Positions 1-7,457 of a stretch of DNA of 8,529 nucleotides are shown here, piece by piece. Position numbers and translations under genes: made by a program. Each line of letters opens with the position of its first letter. Within the stretch, counting starts at the first letter, position 1. This DNA comes from Bacteroidota bacterium (lineage in GTDB: Bacteria; Bacteroidota; Ignavibacteria; UBA10030; UBA6906): contig DPLS01000318.1 of assembly GCA_003541875.1 (NCBI GenBank), positions 8,768-17,296 on the forward strand. The letters run 5' to 3'. The notes under the pieces were generated by a model. It was not told the origin of the DNA and did no database searches. It worked only from the letters and a program-made list of their open reading frames with translations.

Positions 1-1239
1 TGGGCGGTCCCCGGTCGAAGAACCCGCCCGCTGACAAATGAGACGCCACATACCGCCAAGACCATCGAAATTCATACTCCCGGAGATTACTGTAGTTTCT
101 GCCCGTCACGCTATTTTGAGCCCCCTCCAGAGAAGTCCCGCCTTATCCGGAACTATGACGAGTGGCAGAAGATAGACTTTCTTGCCCCCGACAAGTATCA
201 TGAAACCACGGCCGAGTTCCGGCGTGTCGGGAACATGTTTGAGATCGTGACGCTTGACTACTGGCGGAAGAACTACGCATACAAGATGATTGGGAGCCGG
301 CAGAAGTGGAAAGAGGAGTACCTCGCCAATGCGGCAGGGTTGAAACATATCACCGACATCATATACTACAAGATGCGGCAGGAAGGGCGAACGGACGAGC
401 AGATCGAGAAGATTCCGATGACAGAGAAGCTCGCCATCGCGGATGCCTTTTTTGGTGGTGGACATGAGTTGATCATTGCAAAGCGCCATTACAAAGAGGG
501 CGCGCAGAACGAGCTTGACCTCTTCTCCTCTGGCGAGATGAGTATCGAAGAACATTTTCGTTATTTCAAGTTCACTGTTGACGCGCTCCACGATGTTATT
601 GAAACCAACAGATACGTCCGCTACGTGAGCGTCTTTCAGAACTGGCTCCGTCCGGCAGGGGCCTCATTCGATCACCTCCACAAACAAATCGTTGCACTGG
701 ACGAATGGGGAGCATCCATCGAGAACCAGGTACGGATGCTGCGGCAGGATCCGAATGTGTTTAATCAATATGGTGCCAACTTCGCCACACACCACAACCT
801 GGTGTTCGCAGAAAATGATCATGCCATTGCCTACGCCGGCATAGGTCATCGCTCCCCAACCATCGAAATCTACTCGCGTTCCGCTTCGGGGCGACCGTAC
901 GAACACTCCGACGAGGAAATCCGCGGGATCAGCAATCTTGTCCATGCCATGCACGCAGCAATGGGGACCCAGATTTCGTGCAACGAGGAATGGTATTACA
1001 CACCGGTTGACGCAGTATACAAGATGCCCTGGCATGTGCTCATCAAGTGGCGCATCAACGTGCCGGCGGGCTTCGAGGGTGGGACGAGTATTTACATTAA
1101 TCCAATGACGCCTATTGAGCTACGCGACAAGATGGTGCCGCGCCTGTACAAACTCCGCGATGAGAACAAGATTGATCGCATCCGTATTGCTGAGGAGTGC
1201 CGGGTCGATCCAAATCCGCTGAAGTACTACCTGAAATAG
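1..1239 (+). CDS. GalT-like nucleotidylyltransferase, DUF4921 type (5' truncated)
   Basis: The frame is open from the first base of the window to the TAG at 1237-1239, so the visible 412 codons are the C-terminal part of a longer protein. The ATG at 235 is internal, because family-like sequence continues upstream of it. Counting from the first visible codon, a CxxC pair (C31, C34) sits where GalT has its N-terminal zinc cysteines. The segment GGGHELIIAKRH ends at H163, a possible further metal ligand. SVFQNW...DHLHKQ carries H225-x-H227-x-Q229, matching the GalT active site HPHGQ; H227 would be the nucleophile that carries UMP in GalT. The C-terminal stretch around MPWHVLIKWR resembles DUF4921 proteins. 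By family knowledge it should transfer a nucleotidyl group to or from a sugar phosphate in the cytoplasm. The true substrate is unknown, and classical GalT activity is not proven. The next gene on the same strand lies 171 bases downstream. Confidence 0.82.
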   Translation, partial: WAVPGRRTRPLTNETPHTAKTIEIHTPGDYCSFCPSRYFEPPPEKSRLIRNYDEWQKIDFLAPDKYHETTAEFRRVGNMFEIVTLDYWRKNYAYKMIGSRQKWKEEYLANAAGLKHITDIIYYKMRQEGRTDEQIEKIPMTEKLAIADAFFGGGHELIIAKRHYKEGAQNELDLFSSGEMSIEEHFRYFKFTVDALHDVIETNRYVRYVSVFQNWLRPAGASFDHLHKQIVALDEWGASIENQVRMLRQDPNVFNQYGANFATHHNLVFAENDHAIAYAGIGHRSPTIEIYSRSASGRPYEHSDEEIRGISNLVHAMHAAMGTQISCNEEWYYTPVDAVYKMPWHVLIKWRINVPAGFEGGTSIYINPMTPIELRDKMVPRLYKLRDENKIDRIRIAEECRVDPNPLKYYLK

Positions 1240-1262
1240 ATCCCAACGCTGAAACGTATTCC

Positions 1263-1347
1263 CCTTGCCAAACATGTTTTGATAGGGGGTACAATGCTAT
1301 GGCAGCACCGGCCCTTCCGGTCGTGCGAGCCACCCCCGTCGGCAAGG
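1263..1347 (+). other. Possible structured RNA leader upstream of the ABC-F gene
   Basis: Nested complementary segments occupy the gap before the ABC-F gene. CCTTGCC (1263-1269) pairs with GGCAAGG (1341-1347), 7 bp. GGGGGT (1285-1290) pairs with ACCCCC (1332-1337), 6 bp. GGC (1301-1303) pairs with GCC (1329-1331), and GCAC (1305-1308) with GTGC (1323-1326). CGG (1309-1311) pairs with CCG (1317-1319) around the loop CCCTT; an alternative apical pairing is ACCGG with CCGGT. All pairings are mutually compatible in nesting order, but the internal loops are asymmetric (15 against 3 bases, and 10 against 0). No T-run follows, so this is not a standard intrinsic terminator. It matches no riboswitch class I recognise. 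It could be a chance fold, a leader element controlling the ABC-F gene, or a processing or stability element between genes. Confidence 0.3.
1265..1295 (+). promoter_or_regulatory. Candidate sigma70-type promoter for the ABC-F/rlmD pair
   Basis: TTGCCA (1265-1270, 5 of 6 to TTGACA) and TACAAT (1290-1295, 5 of 6 to TATAAT) are separated by 19 bases, longer than the ideal 17. Transcription would begin near 1302 and leave a leader of about 110 bases before the ATG at 1411. The boxes overlap the outer arms of the possible RNA fold at 1263-1347. A transcript from this promoter would therefore contain only the apical hairpin. If the host uses Bacteroidota-type promoter motifs, these boxes may be fortuitous. 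Confidence 0.25.
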
Positions 1348-1410
1348 TCCAAAGTATGACAAAGGTACAGTACTACCACGGCGCGTCTACATTTCGTATA
1401 TTGATCACCG

Positions 1411-3426
1411 ATGATCTCTGCAGTCAACATATCGCTTAGCTTTGGTGGCCGGGATATTTTCAATGAAGTCTCGTTCCGGATCGGCACTCATGACCGGATT
1501 GGACTTGTCGGGTCGAATGGCGCGGGAAAGACTACGCTCCTCAGACTTCTTGTTGGCGAGGTCTCACCCGCAAAAGGGGAGATTGCCAAAGCAAAGTTCG
1601 TGACGGCGGGTTATCTTCCGCAGGAAGGTATGCATGCCACTGGGCGCACCCTCTACAAAGAAGTGGAGACGGTGTTCGGTGATGTGCTCGATGTCCAGGC
1701 GCGGCTTGAAGAGATTCACCAGAGTATGAGCGAGGTCAGCCATGAAACCGAAGAGTTTAAGGAGCTGCTGGAGCTCTACGGTGAATTGCAGCACAAGCTT
1801 GAAGACTCCGATGTGTTCCGAATGAAAACGAACATCGAGAAAGTGCTTGTCGGACTTGGGTTCTCGGAGAATGATTTTGACAGGGAAACAAACGAATTCA
1901 GCGGCGGCTGGCAGATGCGCATTGCTCTTGCCAAGCTGTTGCTGCTGCAGCCCTCGCTGCTTCTTCTTGATGAGCCAACCAACCACCTTGACCTGGACTC
2001 GCTTCAGTGGCTCGAGGAATACCTGAACTCGTACGAGGGTGCCGTGATGATTGTCTCGCATGACCGACGCTTTCTCGACAATATGACCAGTAAAACGTAT
2101 GAAGTCAGTCTCGGCAAGCTCACAGAATATGCAGGCAATTACAGCTTCTTTGTTGACGCAAAAGCAGAGCGGAAAGAGCAGCAACTTGCCGCGTTCAAGA
2201 ACCAGCAGCAACAGATTAAGCAGACCGAACAGTTCATCGAGCGATTTCGTTACAAGGCTACGAAGGCCCGACAGGTGCAAAGCCGCGTCAAGATGTTGGA
2301 GAAACTTGAGCTGATCGAACTCGAGGACGACGAGTCGGGAATCCATTTCAGTTTCCCGCCTGCACCGCACGGCGGACGCGTGCCAATGGAACTGAGGAGC
2401 ATTCACAAGAGCTACGGCGACATCGCTGTGTTTGAGGGCGTTGACTTTGACATTGATCAGGGTGACAGGATAGCATTCGTTGGAGTGAACGGGGCCGGCA
2501 AGTCAACCATGGCAAAGATTCTTGCTGGCGCGGAACCGTTCGATGCCGGTGAGCGAATGCTGGGTCACAATACTATTGTTTCCTATTTTGCCCAGCACCA
2601 GGCGGAGGAGCTCAACCCGAAGAACGATGTGCTGCAAACAGTGGACGAGGTGGCAACGGGTGAGATCCGAAAACAGCTCCGGAATCTTCTGGGTTGTTTT
2701 CTCTTCCGGGGAGACGACGTTTTCAAAAAGGTTGCCGTGCTCTCTGGCGGCGAGAAAAGCCGGCTGGCACTTGCCAAAATGCTTCTTCAACCCTGCAACT
2801 TCATCATCATGGACGAGCCAACGAATCACCTCGATATGCGCTCGAAGGCAATCCTTCAGAACGCTCTCGCCGAGTTTGAAGGGAGCTATGTCATCGTCTC
2901 TCATGACAGAGATTTCCTTGATCCGATTGTGAACAAGGTTGTGGAATTCAAGAAGGCCCGTGTGCCCACTCGATCGGGGCCCGACGGAGGGGCAGGCATC
3001 AAAACGTATCTTGGCAACCTAAGCGACTACCTCTATGCAAAGCAAAAGGAACTCGCCGCTTCCGGGCAAGCAGAGGATCTTCGGAAAGAGGAAACACGGG
3101 CGGCGAAGGACAAAGAGCGTAAGAGATTCGAAGCCGAAGTACGCCAACGGCGATATCAGCGAACAAGACCCGTGCAGCAGAAAATCGAAGCATTGGAAAA
3201 ACTCATTGCAGAGAAGGAACAACTGAAGACCGAGATGGAGCAGCTGATGGGCGAGCCCGAGTTCTACAAGGATGGCGAGCACGTGAAGGCTGTGACCACC
3301 CAATTCAGATCGATTGACAAGGAAATTGCAGACACGTACTTCAAGTGGAACGAGCTCACAAGAGAATTGGAGAAACTCAGCAGCGAGTTTGATAAGGAGC
3401 TTGGGAACGAGAAGGCACATACCTAG
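1411..3426 (+). CDS. ABC-F family ATPase (ribosome-associated, YheS-like)
   Basis: This 671-residue protein has two ABC ATPase domains and no membrane segment, the ABC-F layout. Domain 1 has Walker A GSNGAGKTT (34-42), signature FSGGW (163-167), Walker B DEPTNHLD (187-194) and H-loop SHD (216-218). Domain 2 has GVNGAGKST (358-366), LSGGE (444-448), DEPTNHLD (468-475) and SHD (497-499). The interdomain linker contains the basic P-site-tRNA-interaction-type segment RFRYKATKARQVQSR (278-292), which by eye is closest to housekeeping YheS-type proteins and is too short to suggest an antibiotic-resistance ABC-F. A long charged coiled coil follows from about residue 535 to the end. A Gly/Pro-rich insert (about 516-532) precedes the conserved YLGN motif. 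Such proteins bind the ribosomal E site and act on stalled or non-productive peptidyl-transferase states. The start matches the usual MISxxNxSLSFGG opening, although no Shine-Dalgarno is seen. The stop lies 9 bases before the rRNA methyltransferase gene. Confidence 0.95.
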   Translation: MISAVNISLSFGGRDIFNEVSFRIGTHDRIGLVGSNGAGKTTLLRLLVGEVSPAKGEIAKAKFVTAGYLPQEGMHATGRTLYKEVETVFGDVLDVQARLEEIHQSMSEVSHETEEFKELLELYGELQHKLEDSDVFRMKTNIEKVLVGLGFSENDFDRETNEFSGGWQMRIALAKLLLLQPSLLLLDEPTNHLDLDSLQWLEEYLNSYEGAVMIVSHDRRFLDNMTSKTYEVSLGKLTEYAGNYSFFVDAKAERKEQQLAAFKNQQQQIKQTEQFIERFRYKATKARQVQSRVKMLEKLELIELEDDESGIHFSFPPAPHGGRVPMELRSIHKSYGDIAVFEGVDFDIDQGDRIAFVGVNGAGKSTMAKILAGAEPFDAGERMLGHNTIVSYFAQHQAEELNPKNDVLQTVDEVATGEIRKQLRNLLGCFLFRGDDVFKKVAVLSGGEKSRLALAKMLLQPCNFIIMDEPTNHLDMRSKAILQNALAEFEGSYVIVSHDRDFLDPIVNKVVEFKKARVPTRSGPDGGAGIKTYLGNLSDYLYAKQKELAASGQAEDLRKEETRAAKDKERKRFEAEVRQRRYQRTRPVQQKIEALEKLIAEKEQLKTEMEQLMGEPEFYKDGEHVKAVTTQFRSIDKEIADTYFKWNELTRELEKLSSEFDKELGNEKAHT

Positions 3427-3435
3427 CGCCCACCT

Positions 3436-4884
3436 GTGAGCGAATCCGACCGCATGAAATACGGGGATGAAATAGAGCTCTTTGTGGAGAGCTTCGCCTC
3501 TGAAGGCAAGAGCATTGCCCGGGTGGACGGGCTTGTTGTCTTCGTTGCTGGCGGCGTTCCGGGCGACCGTGTGCTCGCGCGAATCACGAAAACGAAGAAG
3601 CAATTTACCGAAGCGGAAATCAAAGAGGTGTTTGTACCGTCACCTCTTCGGACATTACCGCGCTGCCAGTACTTTGGCGTGTGCGGAGGATGCAAATGGC
3701 AGCACGTCAGCTACCAGGCACAACTGGAGTTCAAACGTCAGCAGGTGGTTGATGCGCTCGAGCGCATCGGCGGCTTCAAGGGCATTACCGTTAACCCAAC
3801 ACTTGGCTCTCCAGACGAATACTTCTATCGAAACAAGATGGAGTTCTCCTTTGGCGAGAAGTGGCTCACAAAAGAGGAGTTGATCAGGGTAACCGGGAAG
3901 CAAGAGACGAGATCGGAGACAGAGCGGTTTGCACTTGGCTTGCATATACCCCAGCGGTTCGACAGGGTGCTGGACATAAACGAGTGTCATCTGCAATCAG
4001 AAACAAGCTACCAGATTGTCAACACCGTTCGTTCGTTCTCCCTGGAGCGCAATCTGCCGATCTACTCCACCGCAACCCATACCGGATATCTGCGGAACCT
4101 TGTTGTTCGCCAAAGCAGGCGCACGGGCGAGTTGATGGTGAATCTTGTAACGTCGCAAGAGCGCCCCGAGCTTATGAAGTCTCTTTGCTCAATTCTCTTA
4201 GAGCACTTTCCTTCTATCACCACTATCATCAACAACATCACAGAGCGAAAGTCACAGGTTGCCATTGGTGACTACGAGAAGGTCTATCATGGTCCCGGCT
4301 TCATCACCGAGAAGATTGGCAGAAGAACATACCGCATCTCGGCCAACTCATTCTTTCAGACAAACACGCTTCAGGCAGAGCGATTGTATAATGCTGCGGC
4401 CGGGCTAGCCCGCCTCAAGCCGGACGATATCGTGTTTGATCTCTACTCTGGCACGGGAACGATCGCACTCCACATCGCCGATGACGTAAAAGAGGTGGTG
4501 GGAATTGAGTCCGTCGAATCAGCCATCGATGATGCCAGAAGGAACGCCCAGATGAATCAGGCCACGAACTGTACCTTTGTTCTGGGCGATCTGAAAGAGA
4601 AGCTCACGAGAGACACCTCGTGGTTATCCAACCACGCGAAACCCACCGTGCTGATGATTGACCCACCCCGGAGTGGTATGCACGAAAAGGCGGTGTTGGA
4701 GATTGCGGCCCTTCAGCCGGAGCGTATAGCATATATCAGTTGCAATCCGGCAACACAGGCGAGGGATTTGAAACTTCTTTGTTCGAATGCGCCGTACCGG
4801 ATTGTAGCCATACAACCAGTAGACATGTTTCCCCACACATACCACATCGAAAACGTTGTAGCCCTCTCGACAACCGCCCAATAG
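3436..4884 (+). CDS. rlmD: 23S rRNA (uracil-C5)-methyltransferase, RlmD/RumA type
   Basis: The predicted enzyme uses S-adenosylmethionine to methylate C5 of a uridine in 23S rRNA (U1939 in E. coli RlmD). With the GTG start it has 482 residues. An N-terminal TRAM RNA-binding domain (about 7-65) is followed by the 4Fe-4S cysteines C77, C83, C86 (CGGC) and C184. Then come FFQTN, the SAM-binding DLYSGTG (335-341), DPPRSG (409-414), the catalytic nucleophile C436 in SCNP and the general base E472 in HIEN. All expected catalytic and cluster residues are present. The family is paralogous (RlmD, RlmC, RlmCD, TrmA); the Fe-S cluster plus TRAM domain favours RlmD, but the exact target uridine is inferred. 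The GTG at 3436 lies 9 bases after the ABC-F stop. An ATG at 3454 gives 476 residues beginning MKYGDEIEL, which fits the TRAM domain equally well. Neither start has a clear Shine-Dalgarno. Co-transcription with the ABC-F gene is likely. Confidence 0.93.
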   Translation: MSESDRMKYGDEIELFVESFASEGKSIARVDGLVVFVAGGVPGDRVLARITKTKKQFTEAEIKEVFVPSPLRTLPRCQYFGVCGGCKWQHVSYQAQLEFKRQQVVDALERIGGFKGITVNPTLGSPDEYFYRNKMEFSFGEKWLTKEELIRVTGKQETRSETERFALGLHIPQRFDRVLDINECHLQSETSYQIVNTVRSFSLERNLPIYSTATHTGYLRNLVVRQSRRTGELMVNLVTSQERPELMKSLCSILLEHFPSITTIINNITERKSQVAIGDYEKVYHGPGFITEKIGRRTYRISANSFFQTNTLQAERLYNAAAGLARLKPDDIVFDLYSGTGTIALHIADDVKEVVGIESVESAIDDARRNAQMNQATNCTFVLGDLKEKLTRDTSWLSNHAKPTVLMIDPPRSGMHEKAVLEIAALQPERIAYISCNPATQARDLKLLCSNAPYRIVAIQPVDMFPHTYHIENVVALSTTAQ

Positions 4885-4905
4885 CCCAGCCACCCCAACC
4901 CCGCA

Positions 4906-4934
4906 TTGACTGTTTGGCAGATACAAATTATCTT
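4906..4934 (+). promoter_or_regulatory. Candidate promoter for the DUF5916 gene
   Basis: TTGACT (4906-4911, 5 of 6 to TTGACA) is followed after exactly 17 bases by TATCTT (4929-4934, 4 of 6 to TATAAT). It lies in the 91-base gap between rlmD and the DUF5916 gene. Transcription would start near 4941, leaving about 35 bases of leader before the TTG at 4976. The placement fits an independent unit for the envelope protein. No terminator hairpin for rlmD is visible in the gap, so read-through is also possible. Confidence 0.4.
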
Positions 4935-4975
4935 GTATTCCATCGAGAGTATTTCACGAAGGCAACCAGACCGAC

Positions 4976-7423
4976 TTGAAAGCTTGGATTTCGATTCTTG
5001 TTTCCCTCATTATTGCTTCTCGGGGGTTTGCCGGCTCATCCAGCAAGACAATTACCGCGGTGCGAACCGACCGTCCCCCCACGCTTGATGGGATGGTAGA
5101 CGAACCTCAGTGGCAAGACGCCATTCCAGTTCTCGACTTCACACAATTCGATCCCAACGAAGGCGCGCTCCCCACGGAACAGACGTCCGTCCGCGTACTC
5201 TATGATGATCATGCGCTCTACGTCGGAGTGATCTGCTACGATTCGAAACCCGGACAACTTGTTGAGCAGTTAATCCGGCGCGACCGAAGCTCCGAGGCTG
5301 AAAGATTCACCGTGCAGATAGATTCCTACCACGATCACCGGACAGCATTTGTCTTTTCCACAAACGTCTCCGCCGTTCAGAGCGATGGAGTTCTTTCGCA
5401 GGACGGAGCGGTATACGATCTCAGCTGGGACGCAGTATGGAGTGTAAAGACCGCACAGCATCTTGATGGTTGGTCGGCAGAGTTTGAGATTCCTTATTAC
5501 GCTTTGCGGTTCGCAAAGCTGATGACTGAAGAGTATGAATGGGGAATCAACTTTCGTCGCTATATCAGCCGTAAGCATGAAACTGACGAATGGATCATGA
5601 TTCCTCGCAGCGAGCACTTGCAGGTTTCGCGGTGGGGGCATCTGCGGGGACTCAAGGGTATTTCTCCACCGCTGCACCTGAGCATTTCTCCATACGTTTC
5701 AGCCACCTCGACATTCCATGCGGAAAACTCGGAATGGAGTCGGGAGTCTGATCAACAACTCCTTGCCGGATTCGATCTGAAGTATGGGATCACACGCAAC
5801 TTCACGCTTGATGCAACAGTGAATCCGGACTTTGGACAGGTTGAGGTTGACCAGGCGGTGCTTAACCTGACGGTGTTTGAAACCCGCTATCCTGAAAAGC
5901 GTCCCTTCTTTGTTGAAGGATCACAACTCTTCACCTTTGGCGCAGCGGTGGACAATACATCCATGCCGCTGTTCTTTTCGCGGCGCGTGGGAAAACGCCC
6001 ATCGGGGGCTGATACGGTGTCTGCTCCCACCGGCGGCTCTATTGAGGAGAACCCCTCGGTCACGACTATCCTCGCGGCCGCCAAACTATCGGGCCGGTCG
6101 AACGAAGGTCTGTCCGTTGGTGTCTTTTCCGCGCTGACCGACGAGGAGGATGCGATCATCAACGACTCCCTGGGCAACTCATCGACTCTCCGTACCGAGC
6201 CCCGCGGACTCTACAACGCGATTAGACTGAAGCAGGATTTCAAGGGCAACTCCTGGATTGGAGCAATCGCCACCACGGTTTCAAGAGACAACCTTCCCCC
6301 GTCGTTTTCAGGGGGAGCCGATTGGAATATCCGGCTTGAAGATGGCACGTACACAATTGACGGCTACTTTGCTGGGGCACGTTCGTCAAGCTCTGGAGTC
6401 CTGCAGAACGGCACCACCGGTCGGCTTCTCTTATCAAGAATTGCGGCCGAGCACTGGTTCTACACGACATCGTACGACTTTGCCACCCGCTTCTTCGATC
6501 CGAATGACATTGGCTTCTTTGCACAACCGCACGATCACGGTGGATATGTGCAGTTGCTCTACAGAGAGAATTTTGCCGAAGGCGTATTCAGACGATACTC
6601 GGCAGCGCTTAACCCCGAATATAGATGGAACTGGGATGGAATTAACACCCACTCTGCTCTTAATGCAGAGTTCACCGGTGAGTTTACAAACTTCTGGCTT
6701 GGTACGCTTGCCTACACATATTCTCATCCGGCTTATGATGATGAAGAGCGTGGGATAGTAGGTACCTACAGGCGGCCCGCCGATCAGGTCTTTCGATTGT
6801 CGGTCACAACAGATGCGCGCAAAGACATCTCGTTGTTTTTCACGGGAGTCTACGATCGGGACGCTATACGGAAGAGGAGCATCGTCGGCCAGGTCGGCAT
6901 AACATTCAGGCCAGTATCGTGGATGGAACTGACACCGCTGGCGTATTATGCCCGCACGCGCAGCGAGGAGGCGTGGGTCTTTCCCTATGGAAGCAATCCA
7001 TCGGTTACCGGTACGCCGAACAGTGTGTTCGGTGACAGGGATGTTGACCAACTCGATCTCGAAGTGCGGGGAATTGTGACGTTCACCCGGAACCTCTCTC
7101 TTCAATTCTTCTCACAAGTCTTGCTTGCCCGTGGACGATATGTTAACTATAGACAGCTTGTGACAAGCACCGAGTTCTCACCATACACTCCACCGGCCGC
7201 CTCGTTCATCAATCCGGATTTCAACGAGATCACGTTCAACGCAAATGTCCTCTTGCGATGGGAGTATCTTCCTGGCAGCACGCTGTATTTCGTGTGGACA
7301 CAGGGGCGGTCTGATAACAGCGGGGAGTACTCGACCGGATTCGGGCAACGCCTCGGTGACGCTCTCTCGCTCCCGCACGAAGATGTGTTGTTGTTGAAAG
7401 TTAGCTACTGGTTACCGCTGTAG
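4976..7423 (+). CDS. CBM9-like/DUF5916 protein, predicted outer-membrane beta-barrel
   Basis: This 815-residue protein has a clear signal peptide: MKAW, a hydrophobic core I5-A14 and a likely cut after A19 (GFA|G). Residues about 28-225 form a carbohydrate-binding-family-9-like (DOMON-type) domain with the typical opening PPTLDGMVDEPQWQDA (34-49) and GWSAEFEIP (165-173). From about 230 to the end is a DUF5916 region. It carries the family hallmarks NPDFGQVE (283-290, preceding VDQ), the KRPFFVEG block (308-315) and LFFSRRVG (332-339), then many alternating aromatic/polar strands ending LLLKVSYWLPL. This suggests an outer-membrane barrel with a periplasmic or surface domain. Family function is not established; ligand binding or transport is only a guess. 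The last residue is L, not the usual terminal aromatic. The TTG start is chosen because it opens the signal peptide and the next in-frame ATG (codon 40) lies inside the CBM9 domain. AAGG at 4959-4962 is 13 bases upstream, too far for an ideal ribosome binding site. Confidence 0.88.
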   Translation: MKAWISILVSLIIASRGFAGSSSKTITAVRTDRPPTLDGMVDEPQWQDAIPVLDFTQFDPNEGALPTEQTSVRVLYDDHALYVGVICYDSKPGQLVEQLIRRDRSSEAERFTVQIDSYHDHRTAFVFSTNVSAVQSDGVLSQDGAVYDLSWDAVWSVKTAQHLDGWSAEFEIPYYALRFAKLMTEEYEWGINFRRYISRKHETDEWIMIPRSEHLQVSRWGHLRGLKGISPPLHLSISPYVSATSTFHAENSEWSRESDQQLLAGFDLKYGITRNFTLDATVNPDFGQVEVDQAVLNLTVFETRYPEKRPFFVEGSQLFTFGAAVDNTSMPLFFSRRVGKRPSGADTVSAPTGGSIEENPSVTTILAAAKLSGRSNEGLSVGVFSALTDEEDAIINDSLGNSSTLRTEPRGLYNAIRLKQDFKGNSWIGAIATTVSRDNLPPSFSGGADWNIRLEDGTYTIDGYFAGARSSSSGVLQNGTTGRLLLSRIAAEHWFYTTSYDFATRFFDPNDIGFFAQPHDHGGYVQLLYRENFAEGVFRRYSAALNPEYRWNWDGINTHSALNAEFTGEFTNFWLGTLAYTYSHPAYDDEERGIVGTYRRPADQVFRLSVTTDARKDISLFFTGVYDRDAIRKRSIVGQVGITFRPVSWMELTPLAYYARTRSEEAWVFPYGSNPSVTGTPNSVFGDRDVDQLDLEVRGIVTFTRNLSLQFFSQVLLARGRYVNYRQLVTSTEFSPYTPPAASFINPDFNEITFNANVLLRWEYLPGSTLYFVWTQGRSDNSGEYSTGFGQRLGDALSLPHEDVLLLKVSYWLPL

Positions 7424-7457
7424 AGGTTCGGTTGCGCACTTACAGTCAAGAAGGGCG

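Noticed and set aside
1285..1337. tRNA-like appearance of GGGGGT...ACCCCC with an internal hairpin
   Set aside because: The span is only 53 bases, with no T-arm consensus, no anticodon arm of the right size and no CCA-type end, so it is not a tRNA.
1197..1439. 80-codon + strand frame bridging the GalT-like and ABC-F genes
   Set aside because: It overlaps the ends of both neighbours, its product has no recognisable feature, and it has no start context. Chance is sufficient.
1564..2406. 280-codon open frame on the - strand inside the ABC-F gene
   Set aside because: It lies wholly antisense to a strongly supported ABC-F gene. Its translation is a low-complexity Leu/Phe/His-rich mirror of that gene with no recognisable domain.
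6434..7105. 223-codon open frame on the - strand inside the DUF5916 gene
   Set aside because: It is antisense to a well-supported gene and shows no domain or start signal, as expected of a shadow frame.
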